41,438 nt of DNA, taken from the NCBI GenBank assembly GCA_900549135.1, contig URNI01000004.1, forward strand, positions 1-41,438. The letters are read 5' to 3'. Made by a program: the position numbers and the translations under genes. Position 1 is the stretch's first letter; every line of letters begins with the position of its first letter. A model generated the notes under the pieces. The model had not been told where the DNA came from. It did no database searches and worked only from the letters and a program-made list of their open reading frames with translations. Below are positions 22,993 through 30,302 of this stretch, piece by piece. The stretch comes from an uncultured Collinsella sp. Lineage in GTDB: Bacteria; Actinomycetota; Coriobacteriia; Coriobacteriales; Coriobacteriaceae.

Positions 22993-24255
22993 ATGGCAGA
23001 GAAACTCATTCCGCTGGAGGATGCGCAGTCGATTGTTCTGTCGCACGTTGCTCCGACCGATCTCGTCGAGATTCCCGTGTGGCAGGCCGCCGGTCTTCCC
23101 TTGGCCGAGGACGCGGTGGCCGATATCGACATCTCGCCGTTTGCCAACAGCGCCATGGACGGGTATGCCGTGCGCGCAGCCGATCTTGCTGCGGCCGCCG
23201 GTGACACTCCGGTGACGCTCTTCGTCGTAGGACACGAGGCCGCGGGCCATGTCTTTGAGGGCACAATCGGCGCGGGCGAGACCGTCCGCATCATGACGGG
23301 CGCGCCGGTGCCCGAAGGTGCCGATGCCGTGGTGAAGTACGAGATCGTCGACATACTCGATGGCGACGGCAACGAGGGCTCGCACGTTCGCTTCTCGGCG
23401 CCTGCCAAGGTGGGGGAGAACGTTCGCTCTTCCGCCGAGGAGGCCCATGCCGGCGAAGTCGTGATGCGTGCTGGCGAGGTTGTGACTCCGGCGGGCGCCG
23501 GCTTGCTGGCAAGCGCCGGATACGCGAGCGTGAAGGTGCACGCCGCCCCACGTGTGGGCATCATCTCGCTGGGCACGGAACTGGTCGCACCGAGTAAGGT
23601 ACCGGCGCGCGGTCAGATTCGCGATTCCAACTCCTCGGCGTTGATGGCCGAGGCGCTCGATGCGGGAGCCGAGCCCGTGTTTTACGGCATTGCGCCCGAC
23701 GATGAGCAGGCGATTGCCGAGTTGGTGCATCGTGCCGTGCAGGAGTGCGATTTTGTCATTACGAGCGGTGGCGCCTCGGCGGGCGATTACGATTTCGTGA
23801 CGGCGCTCGTCCGGCGTGAGGGCGAGGTACTGTTTGACCGCATCTCGATGCGTCCGGGCAAGGCCATCACGTTTGGCTTGCTTGGGGGTAAGCCCTACCT
23901 GGGGCTTTCAGGCAATCCGGCCGCGGCGTACGTGGGCTTTGAGATGCTCGCCCGTCCGGCAATTCGCAAAATGCGTGGCTTTGCCGAGGGGGCGCGCCCC
24001 GTGCAGCGAGCGGCTCTTACCCACGGTGTGAAAAAGCGCCAGGACCGACGCTTCTTCGATCGCGCCACGGTTTTGCGCGACCCCGAGACCAGTGAGCTGT
24101 TGGTGACCGAGGCCAAGACGCAGAATTCGGCGCTGCTCGGCACGATGCAGCGGTCCAACTGCCTGCTGCGTATTGACGAAGGACCGTGCGAGCTCAAGGC
24201 GGGCGACGTCGTGGATGTCGTGCGTGTCGACCTGCCCGAGGGCACGGTGTTGTAG
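22993..24255 (+). CDS. moeA: Molybdopterin molybdenumtransferase MoeA
   Basis: Inserts molybdenum into adenylated molybdopterin to make Moco. 420 residues, usual length. NSAMDGYAV, GETVRIMTGAPVPEGADAVV, DSNSSAL, ITSGGASAGDYDF (the MoCF domain) and RPGKAITFG followed by GLSGNPAAA are classic MoeA segments. The C-terminal beta domain ends ELKAGDVVDVVRVD. Start ATG 22993 has AGAGGTG upstream; a GTG two codons earlier is possible. It is divergent from the CLC gene and starts the long plus-strand Mo/Se island; mogA follows 10 bases after its stop. Confidence 0.96.
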   Translation: MAEKLIPLEDAQSIVLSHVAPTDLVEIPVWQAAGLPLAEDAVADIDISPFANSAMDGYAVRAADLAAAAGDTPVTLFVVGHEAAGHVFEGTIGAGETVRIMTGAPVPEGADAVVKYEIVDILDGDGNEGSHVRFSAPAKVGENVRSSAEEAHAGEVVMRAGEVVTPAGAGLLASAGYASVKVHAAPRVGIISLGTELVAPSKVPARGQIRDSNSSALMAEALDAGAEPVFYGIAPDDEQAIAELVHRAVQECDFVITSGGASAGDYDFVTALVRREGEVLFDRISMRPGKAITFGLLGGKPYLGLSGNPAAAYVGFEMLARPAIRKMRGFAEGARPVQRAALTHGVKKRQDRRFFDRATVLRDPETSELLVTEAKTQNSALLGTMQRSNCLLRIDEGPCELKAGDVVDVVRVDLPEGTVL

Positions 24256-24265
24256 GAGGAAGACT

Positions 24266-24745
24266 ATGGAGTTGAAGATTTCGATCGTGACGTGCTCGGA
24301 TACGCGCGATCTTGCTCAGGACGAGGCTGGAGCCGCACTCGAGGAACTTATCGAGGCGCAGGGCTGGACGGTCGTCTCACATGTGGTCGTGCGCGACGAC
24401 GCCAGCGAGATCGGTGATGCCATTGTGGAAGCTGCCGATGAGTGCCACGCCAATGTCGTGCTCACCTGTGGCGGCACGGGGCTTTCGATGCGCGACGTGA
24501 CGCCCGAGGCGACGCGTGCCGTCTGCGACCGCGATGTGCCGGGTATTGCAGAGGCAATCCGTACGTACTCCATGACCAAGACGCGCCGCGCTATGCTCTC
24601 GCGTGCCGTGTGCATGCAACGAGGTCATACACTTGTCGTAAACTTTCCCGGTTCTACGAAGGCCGCCCGCGAAAGCTGGGAGGCCATAGCAGACCAGCTG
24701 GAGCATGCGGCTCAGATGACGGCGGGCGGCGGACATACCAACTAA
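24266..24745 (+). CDS. MogA/MoaB-family molybdopterin adenylyltransferase
   Basis: 159-residue single-domain MoCF protein that would adenylate molybdopterin before metal insertion by MoeA. VTCSDTRDLAQDEAGAAL near the N terminus and LTCGGTGLSMRDVTPEAT (about 69-86) are the family signature; FPGSTKAARES is the C-terminal mark. Start ATG 24266 has a perfect GGAGGA site. Translationally close to moeA (10-base gap). MogA and MoaB cannot be separated reliably by eye, so no symbol is given. Confidence 0.9.
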   Translation: MELKISIVTCSDTRDLAQDEAGAALEELIEAQGWTVVSHVVVRDDASEIGDAIVEAADECHANVVLTCGGTGLSMRDVTPEATRAVCDRDVPGIAEAIRTYSMTKTRRAMLSRAVCMQRGHTLVVNFPGSTKAARESWEAIADQLEHAAQMTAGGGHTN

Positions 24746-24836
24746 GCGGTTTACCTGCGGCGGGGCGACCTTAACGGCTGCTCCGCCTTTGTTTTCCGCC
24801 GAATCGACGCCGAGGTGCACGGTAACTTGAAACTAT

Positions 24837-24888
24837 ATTCTCTAACGAGAATAATATCTCACTATCATTATTCGCGCAGAAGTATAAT
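24837..24888 (+). promoter_or_regulatory. Candidate modA promoter with overlapping inverted repeats
   Basis: A consensus -10 TATAAT (24883-24888) lacks a good -35. Upstream, ATTCTC (24837-24842) and GAGAAT (24847-24852) form an inverted repeat around TAAC, and GAATAAT (24849-24855) pairs with ATTATTC (24866-24872). The sites sit at and before the -35, where an activator or repressor would bind. A molybdate or tungstate sensor is an obvious candidate but the sequence is not a textbook ModE site. Confidence 0.4.
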
Positions 24889-24948
24889 CTGGTTGCAGAC
24901 TAAAGCCCGCGGCGGGGTGCCCGGGCATAGCGTTCGAAAGGGTTGAAT

Positions 24949-25821
24949 ATGTTCGATATGGTTTCTCGTCGCGGATTCGTCTCGCTTTCTGCTGTCGCCG
25001 CTGCCGGCCTTGGTCTTGCTGGCTGCTCGGGCAGCAAGACGTCCGAGCCGGCCGGATCCGATGCCGGTTCTGCTAAGGCATCTTCCAAGAAGGCTGTCGA
25101 GCTGCAGGTCTTTGCCGCCAACTCGCTCGAGAAGGCTCTGCCCGAGGTTCAGGAGCTCTACACAGAGCAGACCGGCACCACGTTTGCAGACACGCAGTTT
25201 AAGGCCTCCGGCGACCTTGTCGAGCAGATGCGCGCCGGTGCCGCCGTCGACGTGCTCATTACCGCTTCCAAGGGCACCATGGATGACGCTGAGACCGCCG
25301 AGCTCGTCGACGTCGATACGCGTGAGGACATGTTCGTCAACGACCTCGTGATCATTCGCGCCGAGGGCTCCGACACCAAGGTCGAGGCCATCGCCGACGT
25401 CGCGAATCTGGACGGCAAGATCGCCATTGGCGACGCTAAGACTGTTCCCGCTGGCAAGTATGCCAACCAGGCCCTGGCCTCCGTGGGCCTCTACACCGGT
25501 ACCGAGGGCGACGACGGCGAGTATGTGCCCGAGATCGCCGACAAGGTGGCCCTGGCCGACAAGGTCGGCACCGCTGCGTCTTACGTCTCTACAGGCGACT
25601 GCGTGGCCGGTTTTGTCTACAGCTCCGATATCTTCCGCTACGACGGCATCGAGGAAGCCTTCGTGTGCCCCGAGGATTCGCACAAGCCCATCGTGTACCC
25701 GGGTGCCGTTGCCGAGAGCTCCGAGCACGCCGACGAAGCCAAGGCGTTCATCGACTTCTGTCTGACCAACAAGAAGGCTCAGAAGATTTGGGCTAAGTAC
25801 GGCTTTGAGCTTTCCGCGTAG
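24949..25821 (+). CDS. modA: Molybdate ABC transporter substrate-binding lipoprotein
   Basis: Extracytoplasmic oxyanion-binding protein, 290 residues. N terminus: SRRGF at 6-10 (twin-arginine-like), hydrophobic stretch, and lipobox LAGC with Cys26 as the lipidated residue. The mature part has the ModA hallmarks FAANSLEKALPEVQELY, GDLVEQMRAGAAVDVLITAS and AGKYANQAL. Start ATG 24949 follows GAAAGGG; a TTG two codons earlier is less likely. It is followed by modB and modC in order. Tungstate rather than molybdate cannot be excluded from sequence alone. Confidence 0.92.
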   Translation: MFDMVSRRGFVSLSAVAAAGLGLAGCSGSKTSEPAGSDAGSAKASSKKAVELQVFAANSLEKALPEVQELYTEQTGTTFADTQFKASGDLVEQMRAGAAVDVLITASKGTMDDAETAELVDVDTREDMFVNDLVIIRAEGSDTKVEAIADVANLDGKIAIGDAKTVPAGKYANQALASVGLYTGTEGDDGEYVPEIADKVALADKVGTAASYVSTGDCVAGFVYSSDIFRYDGIEEAFVCPEDSHKPIVYPGAVAESSEHADEAKAFIDFCLTNKKAQKIWAKYGFELSA

Positions 25822-25889
25822 TGCGGCTTGGCGCGATAATTCCATCGTTTTGTGTTTCACTCCGTCCTTGTATTCGCTTGGAGCTTTTC

Positions 25890-27332
25890 GTGCTTAATAG
25901 ATTCCGCATGCTTGTCGCCTGTGCTTTGATCTTCGCGCTTTGCTGGGTGCCGGGGTTTGCGTTTGCTGGGGACGCTGAGGACGGGGCCCAGGTTGCTGCG
26001 ACCGCTCATGGGCTTTCCTATGGGATCGAGGGTTTTGAGCGGTTGGCCAAGGGGACCGCTCGTGCCATGGAGGGCCAGCCTGAGGGCTACCGGTTTCCCG
26101 TTGACGAGGATGTGGACCTTGTAGTGGCGCCTGCTGCCGATCGCGTTGTGGTGTGGATATCGCCCAAGGCGGTCGAGAAGTATGGATTGGATCCGCAGGA
26201 TAACGAGTGCGTATCGGGTCTCAGGGCCCTCGTCTGTAAGCTCGACAGCGCAAACTGCATGGGAGGTGCGCAGCTGGGGGACGTGGATCTTCCTTGGTAT
26301 GTTACGGCGGAAACAACGTTTGAGGCCGGCGGGTATACCTATGGCTTTGACGAGCGCGGTGCGGATGGGGACCGTTATGTGGTGATTGCATCAGCCTCGG
26401 GTGATGCCAAGGGCGGCGCGCGTTGGCTTGATAGCGCTCAAATGGTAGAGGCATCGTCTGTCGTGTTGCGGGATGAGCAGGGGCCCTTGACCTCTCTGAC
26501 TTCCTTTTTGGGCGATATCGACTATCGCTCGTTTTGGGTGTCCATAAAAACGAGCGGCCTTGCCCTGCTGATCTCCTTTGCGCTGGGCCTGTTCGCCGCG
26601 TGGAAGACTATGGGTACCTCGAGTCGCATCAAGGGCCTGCTCGATTCGGTCTTTACGATTCCCATGGTGCTGCCGCCTACGGTGTGCGGCTTTTTGCTGC
26701 TTATGCTGTTTGGCCGCTCGACCGGGGTGGGCCAGTGGCTCATCGCGCACGGCGTCTCGATTGTCTTTACGTGGCCGGCGGCGGTGATCTCTGCCGTGGT
26801 GGTGTCGTTTCCCTTGGTCTACCGTACGGCGCTCGGTGCCTTTGAGAGCCTCGACACGCAGATGCTCGACGCCGCGCGAACCTTGGGATGGTCCGAGCGC
26901 CGCATCTTTACCAGACTTATGATGCCGCTCGGTTGGCCCTCGATTGCCGCCGGCACGGTGCTCGCCTTTGCCCGCGCGATGGGCGAGTTTGGCTGCACCC
27001 TGTTCTTTGCGGGCAACTACGCCGGCATTACGCAGACCATTCCCATTGCGATTTACTTTGAGTGGATGGGCGGCAATACGTCGGTGGCCCTCTTTTGGGT
27101 CGTGGTCGTAATTGCGTTCAGCTTCCTGGTCATCCTATTCATCAACATGTACACCGCGCATTCGCAAAAGTACCGCGAGCGTGGTCTTTCCCGTGCGGAG
27201 CGCAAGCAGGCCAAAGAGCTCGCCGGTCAGGGCGATTCGCTCGATCCGGCGGGCGGCGATGCTCTGCGTATCGATCGCGAGGCATTGGCTGAGCTCATGC
27301 GCGATGAGCCCGCTATGCAGGGAGGTCGATAG
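25890..27332 (+). CDS. modB: Molybdate ABC transporter permease with extra N-terminal extracytoplasmic domain
   Basis: 480 residues, about twice the usual ModB (roughly 220-260). The C-terminal 250 residues are a normal permease: TM spans from SFWVSIKTSGLALLISFALG on, and the coupling loop with LDAARTLGWSERRIFTRLMMPLGWPSI then FARAMGEFG. Ahead of it are a signal-like helix (about 7-26, ending FAFAGDAEDG) and about 180 residues with charged and aromatic residues and no membrane span, presumably outside the membrane; I do not recognise this domain. Start GTG 25890 has GGAG with six-base spacing; ATG 25908 is an alternative. A soluble C-terminal tail of about 55 residues is also longer than usual. 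Confidence 0.85.
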   Translation: MLNRFRMLVACALIFALCWVPGFAFAGDAEDGAQVAATAHGLSYGIEGFERLAKGTARAMEGQPEGYRFPVDEDVDLVVAPAADRVVVWISPKAVEKYGLDPQDNECVSGLRALVCKLDSANCMGGAQLGDVDLPWYVTAETTFEAGGYTYGFDERGADGDRYVVIASASGDAKGGARWLDSAQMVEASSVVLRDEQGPLTSLTSFLGDIDYRSFWVSIKTSGLALLISFALGLFAAWKTMGTSSRIKGLLDSVFTIPMVLPPTVCGFLLLMLFGRSTGVGQWLIAHGVSIVFTWPAAVISAVVVSFPLVYRTALGAFESLDTQMLDAARTLGWSERRIFTRLMMPLGWPSIAAGTVLAFARAMGEFGCTLFFAGNYAGITQTIPIAIYFEWMGGNTSVALFWVVVVIAFSFLVILFINMYTAHSQKYRERGLSRAERKQAKELAGQGDSLDPAGGDALRIDREALAELMRDEPAMQGGR

Positions 27333-27335
27333 GCC

Positions 27336-28406
27336 ATGTCACTCGTTCTGGACATAAAAAAGCGCTATCCGGGGTTTATGCTCGATATGCAGCTTGAGGC
27401 CGGCGAGGAGCGCGTGGCGCTGCTCGGTGCCTCAGGTTGCGGCAAGAGCTGCACACTGCGCTGCATTGCCGGTGTGGAGACGCCCGACGAGGGCAAGATC
27501 GTCGTCAACGGCGTGACCTTTTTTGACTCGGCGGCGGGCATCAACCTGTCGCCCCAGGCGCGCAAATGCGCCCTGCTGTTCCAAAACTATCAGCTGTTCC
27601 CTAACATGACGGTGGCAGACAACGTGTGTGCCGGCGTAAAGGACGCGGGCGACGCCACGGCGCGCAAAAGGCTGGCCGAGCGCTACCTGGGTATCTTTGG
27701 ACTGTCCGACTTTGCCGACCGCTATCCCGCGCGACTCTCGGGCGGTCAGCAGCAACGTGTGGCGCTTGCGCGCATGGTGGCGGCGCATCCGGGCATCTTT
27801 ATGTTCGACGAGCCCATGAGCGCACTCGATTCCTATCTTAAGAGCGCCCTCGAACAGAACATGCTCGACCTGTTCGATGTGTGCAACCGCACCGTGCTCT
27901 ACGTGAGCCACGACATCGACGAAGCGTGCCGCCTGTGCCAGCGCATCTGCGTGATGCACGACGGGCATGTGGAGGAGATCGGCTCCGTCGAGGACGTGGT
28001 CCGCCGTCCGCAGACGCTGGCGGCGCTGCGCCTAACGGGCTGCAAGAACACAAGCCGGGCGCGCAAGATCGGCGACGAAGAAGTTGAGGCCCTCGACTGG
28101 GGCATGACCTTTAGCGTGGGTCGCGAGGTTCCCGATGACGTTGCGTACCTGGGTATTCGCGCGAGCTATTTCCATGTGGACAATCGTGCCGAGCGTGGTC
28201 GCAACAGCTATGACCTGCATGTGGCCCGCGTGAGCGATTCGCGTTTTGGGCGCCTGGTGCTGTTGGATGTGCCGCGGGCCGATGCGCCAACGCGTCTGCA
28301 GTGGAAGGTCAACAAGGTGGGCGTGCCTGTCGACGAGCTGCCGCAAGCAGGCGAGACGCTGCGCATGCACTTCGATGCGAGTAAGATCCATTTGGTTTGT
28401 CGATAG
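27336..28406 (+). CDS. modC: Molybdate ABC transporter ATPase
   Basis: Energises molybdate uptake; 356 residues. Walker A GASGCGKS at 31-38, Q-loop LLFQNYQLFPNMTV, signature LSGGQQQR (134-141), Walker B IFMFDEP and switch His in VLYVSHDIDE. The C-terminal 120 residues form an accessory domain in the place of the MOP/TOBE domain of ModC, though its sequence is divergent. Start ATG 27336 lies three bases after the modB stop, with GGAGG in the end of modB. A moderately good terminator follows. Confidence 0.92.
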   Translation: MSLVLDIKKRYPGFMLDMQLEAGEERVALLGASGCGKSCTLRCIAGVETPDEGKIVVNGVTFFDSAAGINLSPQARKCALLFQNYQLFPNMTVADNVCAGVKDAGDATARKRLAERYLGIFGLSDFADRYPARLSGGQQQRVALARMVAAHPGIFMFDEPMSALDSYLKSALEQNMLDLFDVCNRTVLYVSHDIDEACRLCQRICVMHDGHVEEIGSVEDVVRRPQTLAALRLTGCKNTSRARKIGDEEVEALDWGMTFSVGREVPDDVAYLGIRASYFHVDNRAERGRNSYDLHVARVSDSRFGRLVLLDVPRADAPTRLQWKVNKVGVPVDELPQAGETLRMHFDASKIHLVCR

Positions 28407-28417
28407 CGCCGGGTAAT

Positions 28418-28452
28418 GCCGTCGGGGATATAAGCCTCGGCGGCTTTGTCTT
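28418..28452 (+). terminator. modC terminator
   Basis: GCCGTCGGGG (28418-28427) pairs with CCTCGGCGGC (28435-28444) with two G-T pairs, loop ATATAAG, then TTTGTCTT. Confidence 0.6.
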
Positions 28453-28539
28453 GGCGTTCGCCGAATGATGGATGACAAACTCTTGTCAACAAAGATAATT
28501 ATTTATTAAACGACGGCACGCGACGCTGTCGTACGAATG

Positions 28540-28577
28540 TCAACGGTGTTCGTCTGGACGACAACCGTTGATATAGT
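28540..28577 (+). promoter_or_regulatory. Candidate promoter and operator of the first double-cubane gene
   Basis: TCAACGGT (28540-28547) is the exact reverse complement of ACCGTTGA (28564-28571). The spacer contains TTCGTC (28549-28554), 17 bases before TATAGT (28572-28577). The -35 thus lies between the half-sites and the -10 follows the right one, as expected for a regulator-controlled promoter. An AT-rich tract (28486-28510) lies upstream. Predicted start near 28584. Confidence 0.5.
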
Positions 28578-28607
28578 TACCTTCGACGAGAAAAGGAGGG
28601 TGCGCCG

Positions 28608-28676
28608 GTGCTGCAGATGACATATTCGCGTCGCGTTGCCGCGCGCGCCCTGTATATGGCTCGGAGCCGCATATGA
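28608..28676 (+). CDS. Candidate leader peptide (22 aa)
   Basis: A 22-codon ORF reading (V/M)LQMTYSRRVAARALYMARSRI, starting at GTG 28608 with a near-consensus AAGGAGGG site seven bases upstream, one of the strongest ribosome sites in the window. It lies about 24 bases after the predicted transcript start and 159 bases before the first double-cubane gene. It contains five Arg and four Ala. The stem GGCT/AGCC (28658-28668) forms over its last codons. Its translation could set the fold of the leader. The protein has no recognised family; real translation is inferred from the ribosome site. Confidence 0.45.
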   Translation: MLQMTYSRRVAARALYMARSRI

Positions 28677-28832
28677 GCAGGTATGTTCACGGCTCCGGGA
28701 GAGACGACGTACAACTAAATAATCGACCGCAAAGCGGGTTCCCCAAAATTCCGGGTTTGAGCACGGCTTGGTTTTCGCCACCCACCGTGCAGAAATACCG
28801 TAGCTATTCATTTTTGGTTCGAGAGGGGAACC
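28654..28832 (+). promoter_or_regulatory. Structured leader able to hide the ribosome site of the first double-cubane gene
   Basis: Alternative helices share one strand: GGCT (28658-28661) with AGCC (28665-28668) at the end of the leader ORF, or CGGAGCC (28662-28668) with GGCTCCG (28691-28697). Downstream, GGTTCCCC (28737-28744) is fully complementary to GGGGAACC (28825-28832), which includes most of the gene's ribosome site; a stem GCACGG/CCGTGC (28761-28766, 28785-28790) lies inside it. A local GGTTC/GAACC hairpin (28816-28832) is an alternative cover. No known riboswitch class is recognised. Confidence 0.5.
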
Positions 28833-28835
28833 GTC

Positions 28836-30119
28836 ATGGCTGAAGAATTCGATTTCCATCCGATGTGGGACAGCCTCGGCATGAATCTTGCCGACCACGA
28901 CATGCTGCTGGGCGCCGTGGGCCAGATGTACGGCGATATGTTCCTGACGCAGAACAATCGCCCCAAGTCCACGTCCTACCTGGATTTTGTCGCCACCAAC
29001 ATCCACAGCGGCCGTATTAAGGAGATGCTCGACAAGAAGGAGGCCGGCGAGGCCACCAAGATCGTCGGTTCGTTCTGTGTGTACGTGCCCGAGGAGATCG
29101 TGCTTGCCTGTGACGGCATTCCCGTGGGCCTGTGCTCGGGTGCCGACTGGGCAACCGATAAGGTCGAGGAGCACCTGCCGCGCAACACCTGCCCGCTTAT
29201 CAAGAGCTTTGCCGGCTTTAAGCTGGGCGAGGTCTGCCCCTACATTGAGTCGAGTGACCTGGTGGTAGGCGAGAACACCTGCGACGGTAAGAAGAAAGCC
29301 TACGAGTTCTTTGCCACGCAAAAGAACATGTACGTCATGGATATCCCCAACGTGCACGACGATTCGACGCTCGTGACCTGGAAGGCCGAGGTCAAGAAGC
29401 TCGCTGCCAAGATCGAGGAAGAGTGCGGCGTCTCGATTACGCCTGAGCGTCTGAAGGCCGCCATCCACGCCGTCAATGAGAAGCGTCGCGCCCTGCAGCG
29501 CCTCGCTGCCACGCGCGCTGCCGACCCGGCGCCTATCAGCGGTCTCGATAGCCTGCTGACCGTACAGGCAGCCTTTATGGACGACACGCCGCGTCTGACC
29601 GGCGCCATCAACGATATGGCTGCCGAGTGCGAGGAGCGCGTCGAGGCCGGCGAGGGCGTGGCGCCCAAGGGCACCAAGCGCATCCTGTACACCGGTACGC
29701 CCATGGCCGTGCCCAGCTGGAAGCTGTTCAACCTTATCGAGAAGGCCGGCGGCGTCGTGGTGGGCGAGGAGTCCTGCACGGGCTCGCGCTACTACAAGGA
29801 CCTGGTCGACGAGTCCGGCGAGACGGTCGACGAGATGCTCGATGCCATCGCCGAGCGCTACTTTAAGATCAACTGCGCCGTCTTTACGCCCAACGACCAG
29901 CGTATGAAGGACATTGTCCAGATGGCCAAGGACCTGCATGCCGACGGCATCGTCGACGTGGCCCTGCAGTTCTGCACGCTCTACGAGATGGAGTCGTTTG
30001 CCGTGGAGAAGGCCGCCGAGCAGGCCGGCATTCCGTTTATGCACATCACGACCGACTACGCCGGTGAGGATGCCGGTCAGCTCCAGACCCGCATCGAGGC
30101 CTTCCTCGAGACGATTTAG
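28836..30119 (+). CDS. Double-cubane-type 2-hydroxyacyl-CoA dehydratase family protein, copy 1
   Basis: 427-residue member of the 2-hydroxyacyl-CoA dehydratase D / BcrC / HgdB family, closest in layout to single-subunit double-cubane cluster proteins that reduce small molecules at very low potential. Two Rossmann-like halves: about 75-200 and 280-427. Cysteines at 81, 100, 119, 134, 149, 314, 347 and 380 are shared with the second copy; FCVYVPEEIV, NTCPLIKS, ENTCDGKKK and INCAVFTPND are the key segments. Start ATG 28836 has GAGGGG seven bases upstream. It precedes a peptide/nickel-type transporter. The substrate is unknown; a classical two-subunit dehydratase is unlikely because no adjacent partner subunit is present. 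Confidence 0.85.
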   Translation: MAEEFDFHPMWDSLGMNLADHDMLLGAVGQMYGDMFLTQNNRPKSTSYLDFVATNIHSGRIKEMLDKKEAGEATKIVGSFCVYVPEEIVLACDGIPVGLCSGADWATDKVEEHLPRNTCPLIKSFAGFKLGEVCPYIESSDLVVGENTCDGKKKAYEFFATQKNMYVMDIPNVHDDSTLVTWKAEVKKLAAKIEEECGVSITPERLKAAIHAVNEKRRALQRLAATRAADPAPISGLDSLLTVQAAFMDDTPRLTGAINDMAAECEERVEAGEGVAPKGTKRILYTGTPMAVPSWKLFNLIEKAGGVVVGEESCTGSRYYKDLVDESGETVDEMLDAIAERYFKINCAVFTPNDQRMKDIVQMAKDLHADGIVDVALQFCTLYEMESFAVEKAAEQAGIPFMHITTDYAGEDAGQLQTRIEAFLETI

Positions 30120-30302
30120 CCGCACCTGCGCTGGGCCGTGCCGCCGGGTGTTCCTATCCGCGCGATAGGGATTTCTCTGTTGCCATGTCGGTCGGTGTCC
30201 GGATGCACCGCAGGGCGCCGATCGGCTTCGCATAGCTGCCGGGCGGGGATTTCCGCCGTCCTGGCAGATTCTATCTGTTTGTTCAGACACGAAAGGAACT
30301 CA

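Noticed and set aside
28407..28835. Known riboswitch (Moco, glycine, SAM, cobalamin, THF) before the first double-cubane gene
   Set aside because: None of the conserved blocks of these classes could be recognised; the region is reported only as a structured leader.
28836..30119. Copy 1 as a classical two-subunit 2-hydroxyglutaryl-CoA dehydratase subunit
   Set aside because: No adjacent partner subunit or CoA-transferase gene; the single-subunit layout with eight conserved Cys fits double-cubane proteins better.
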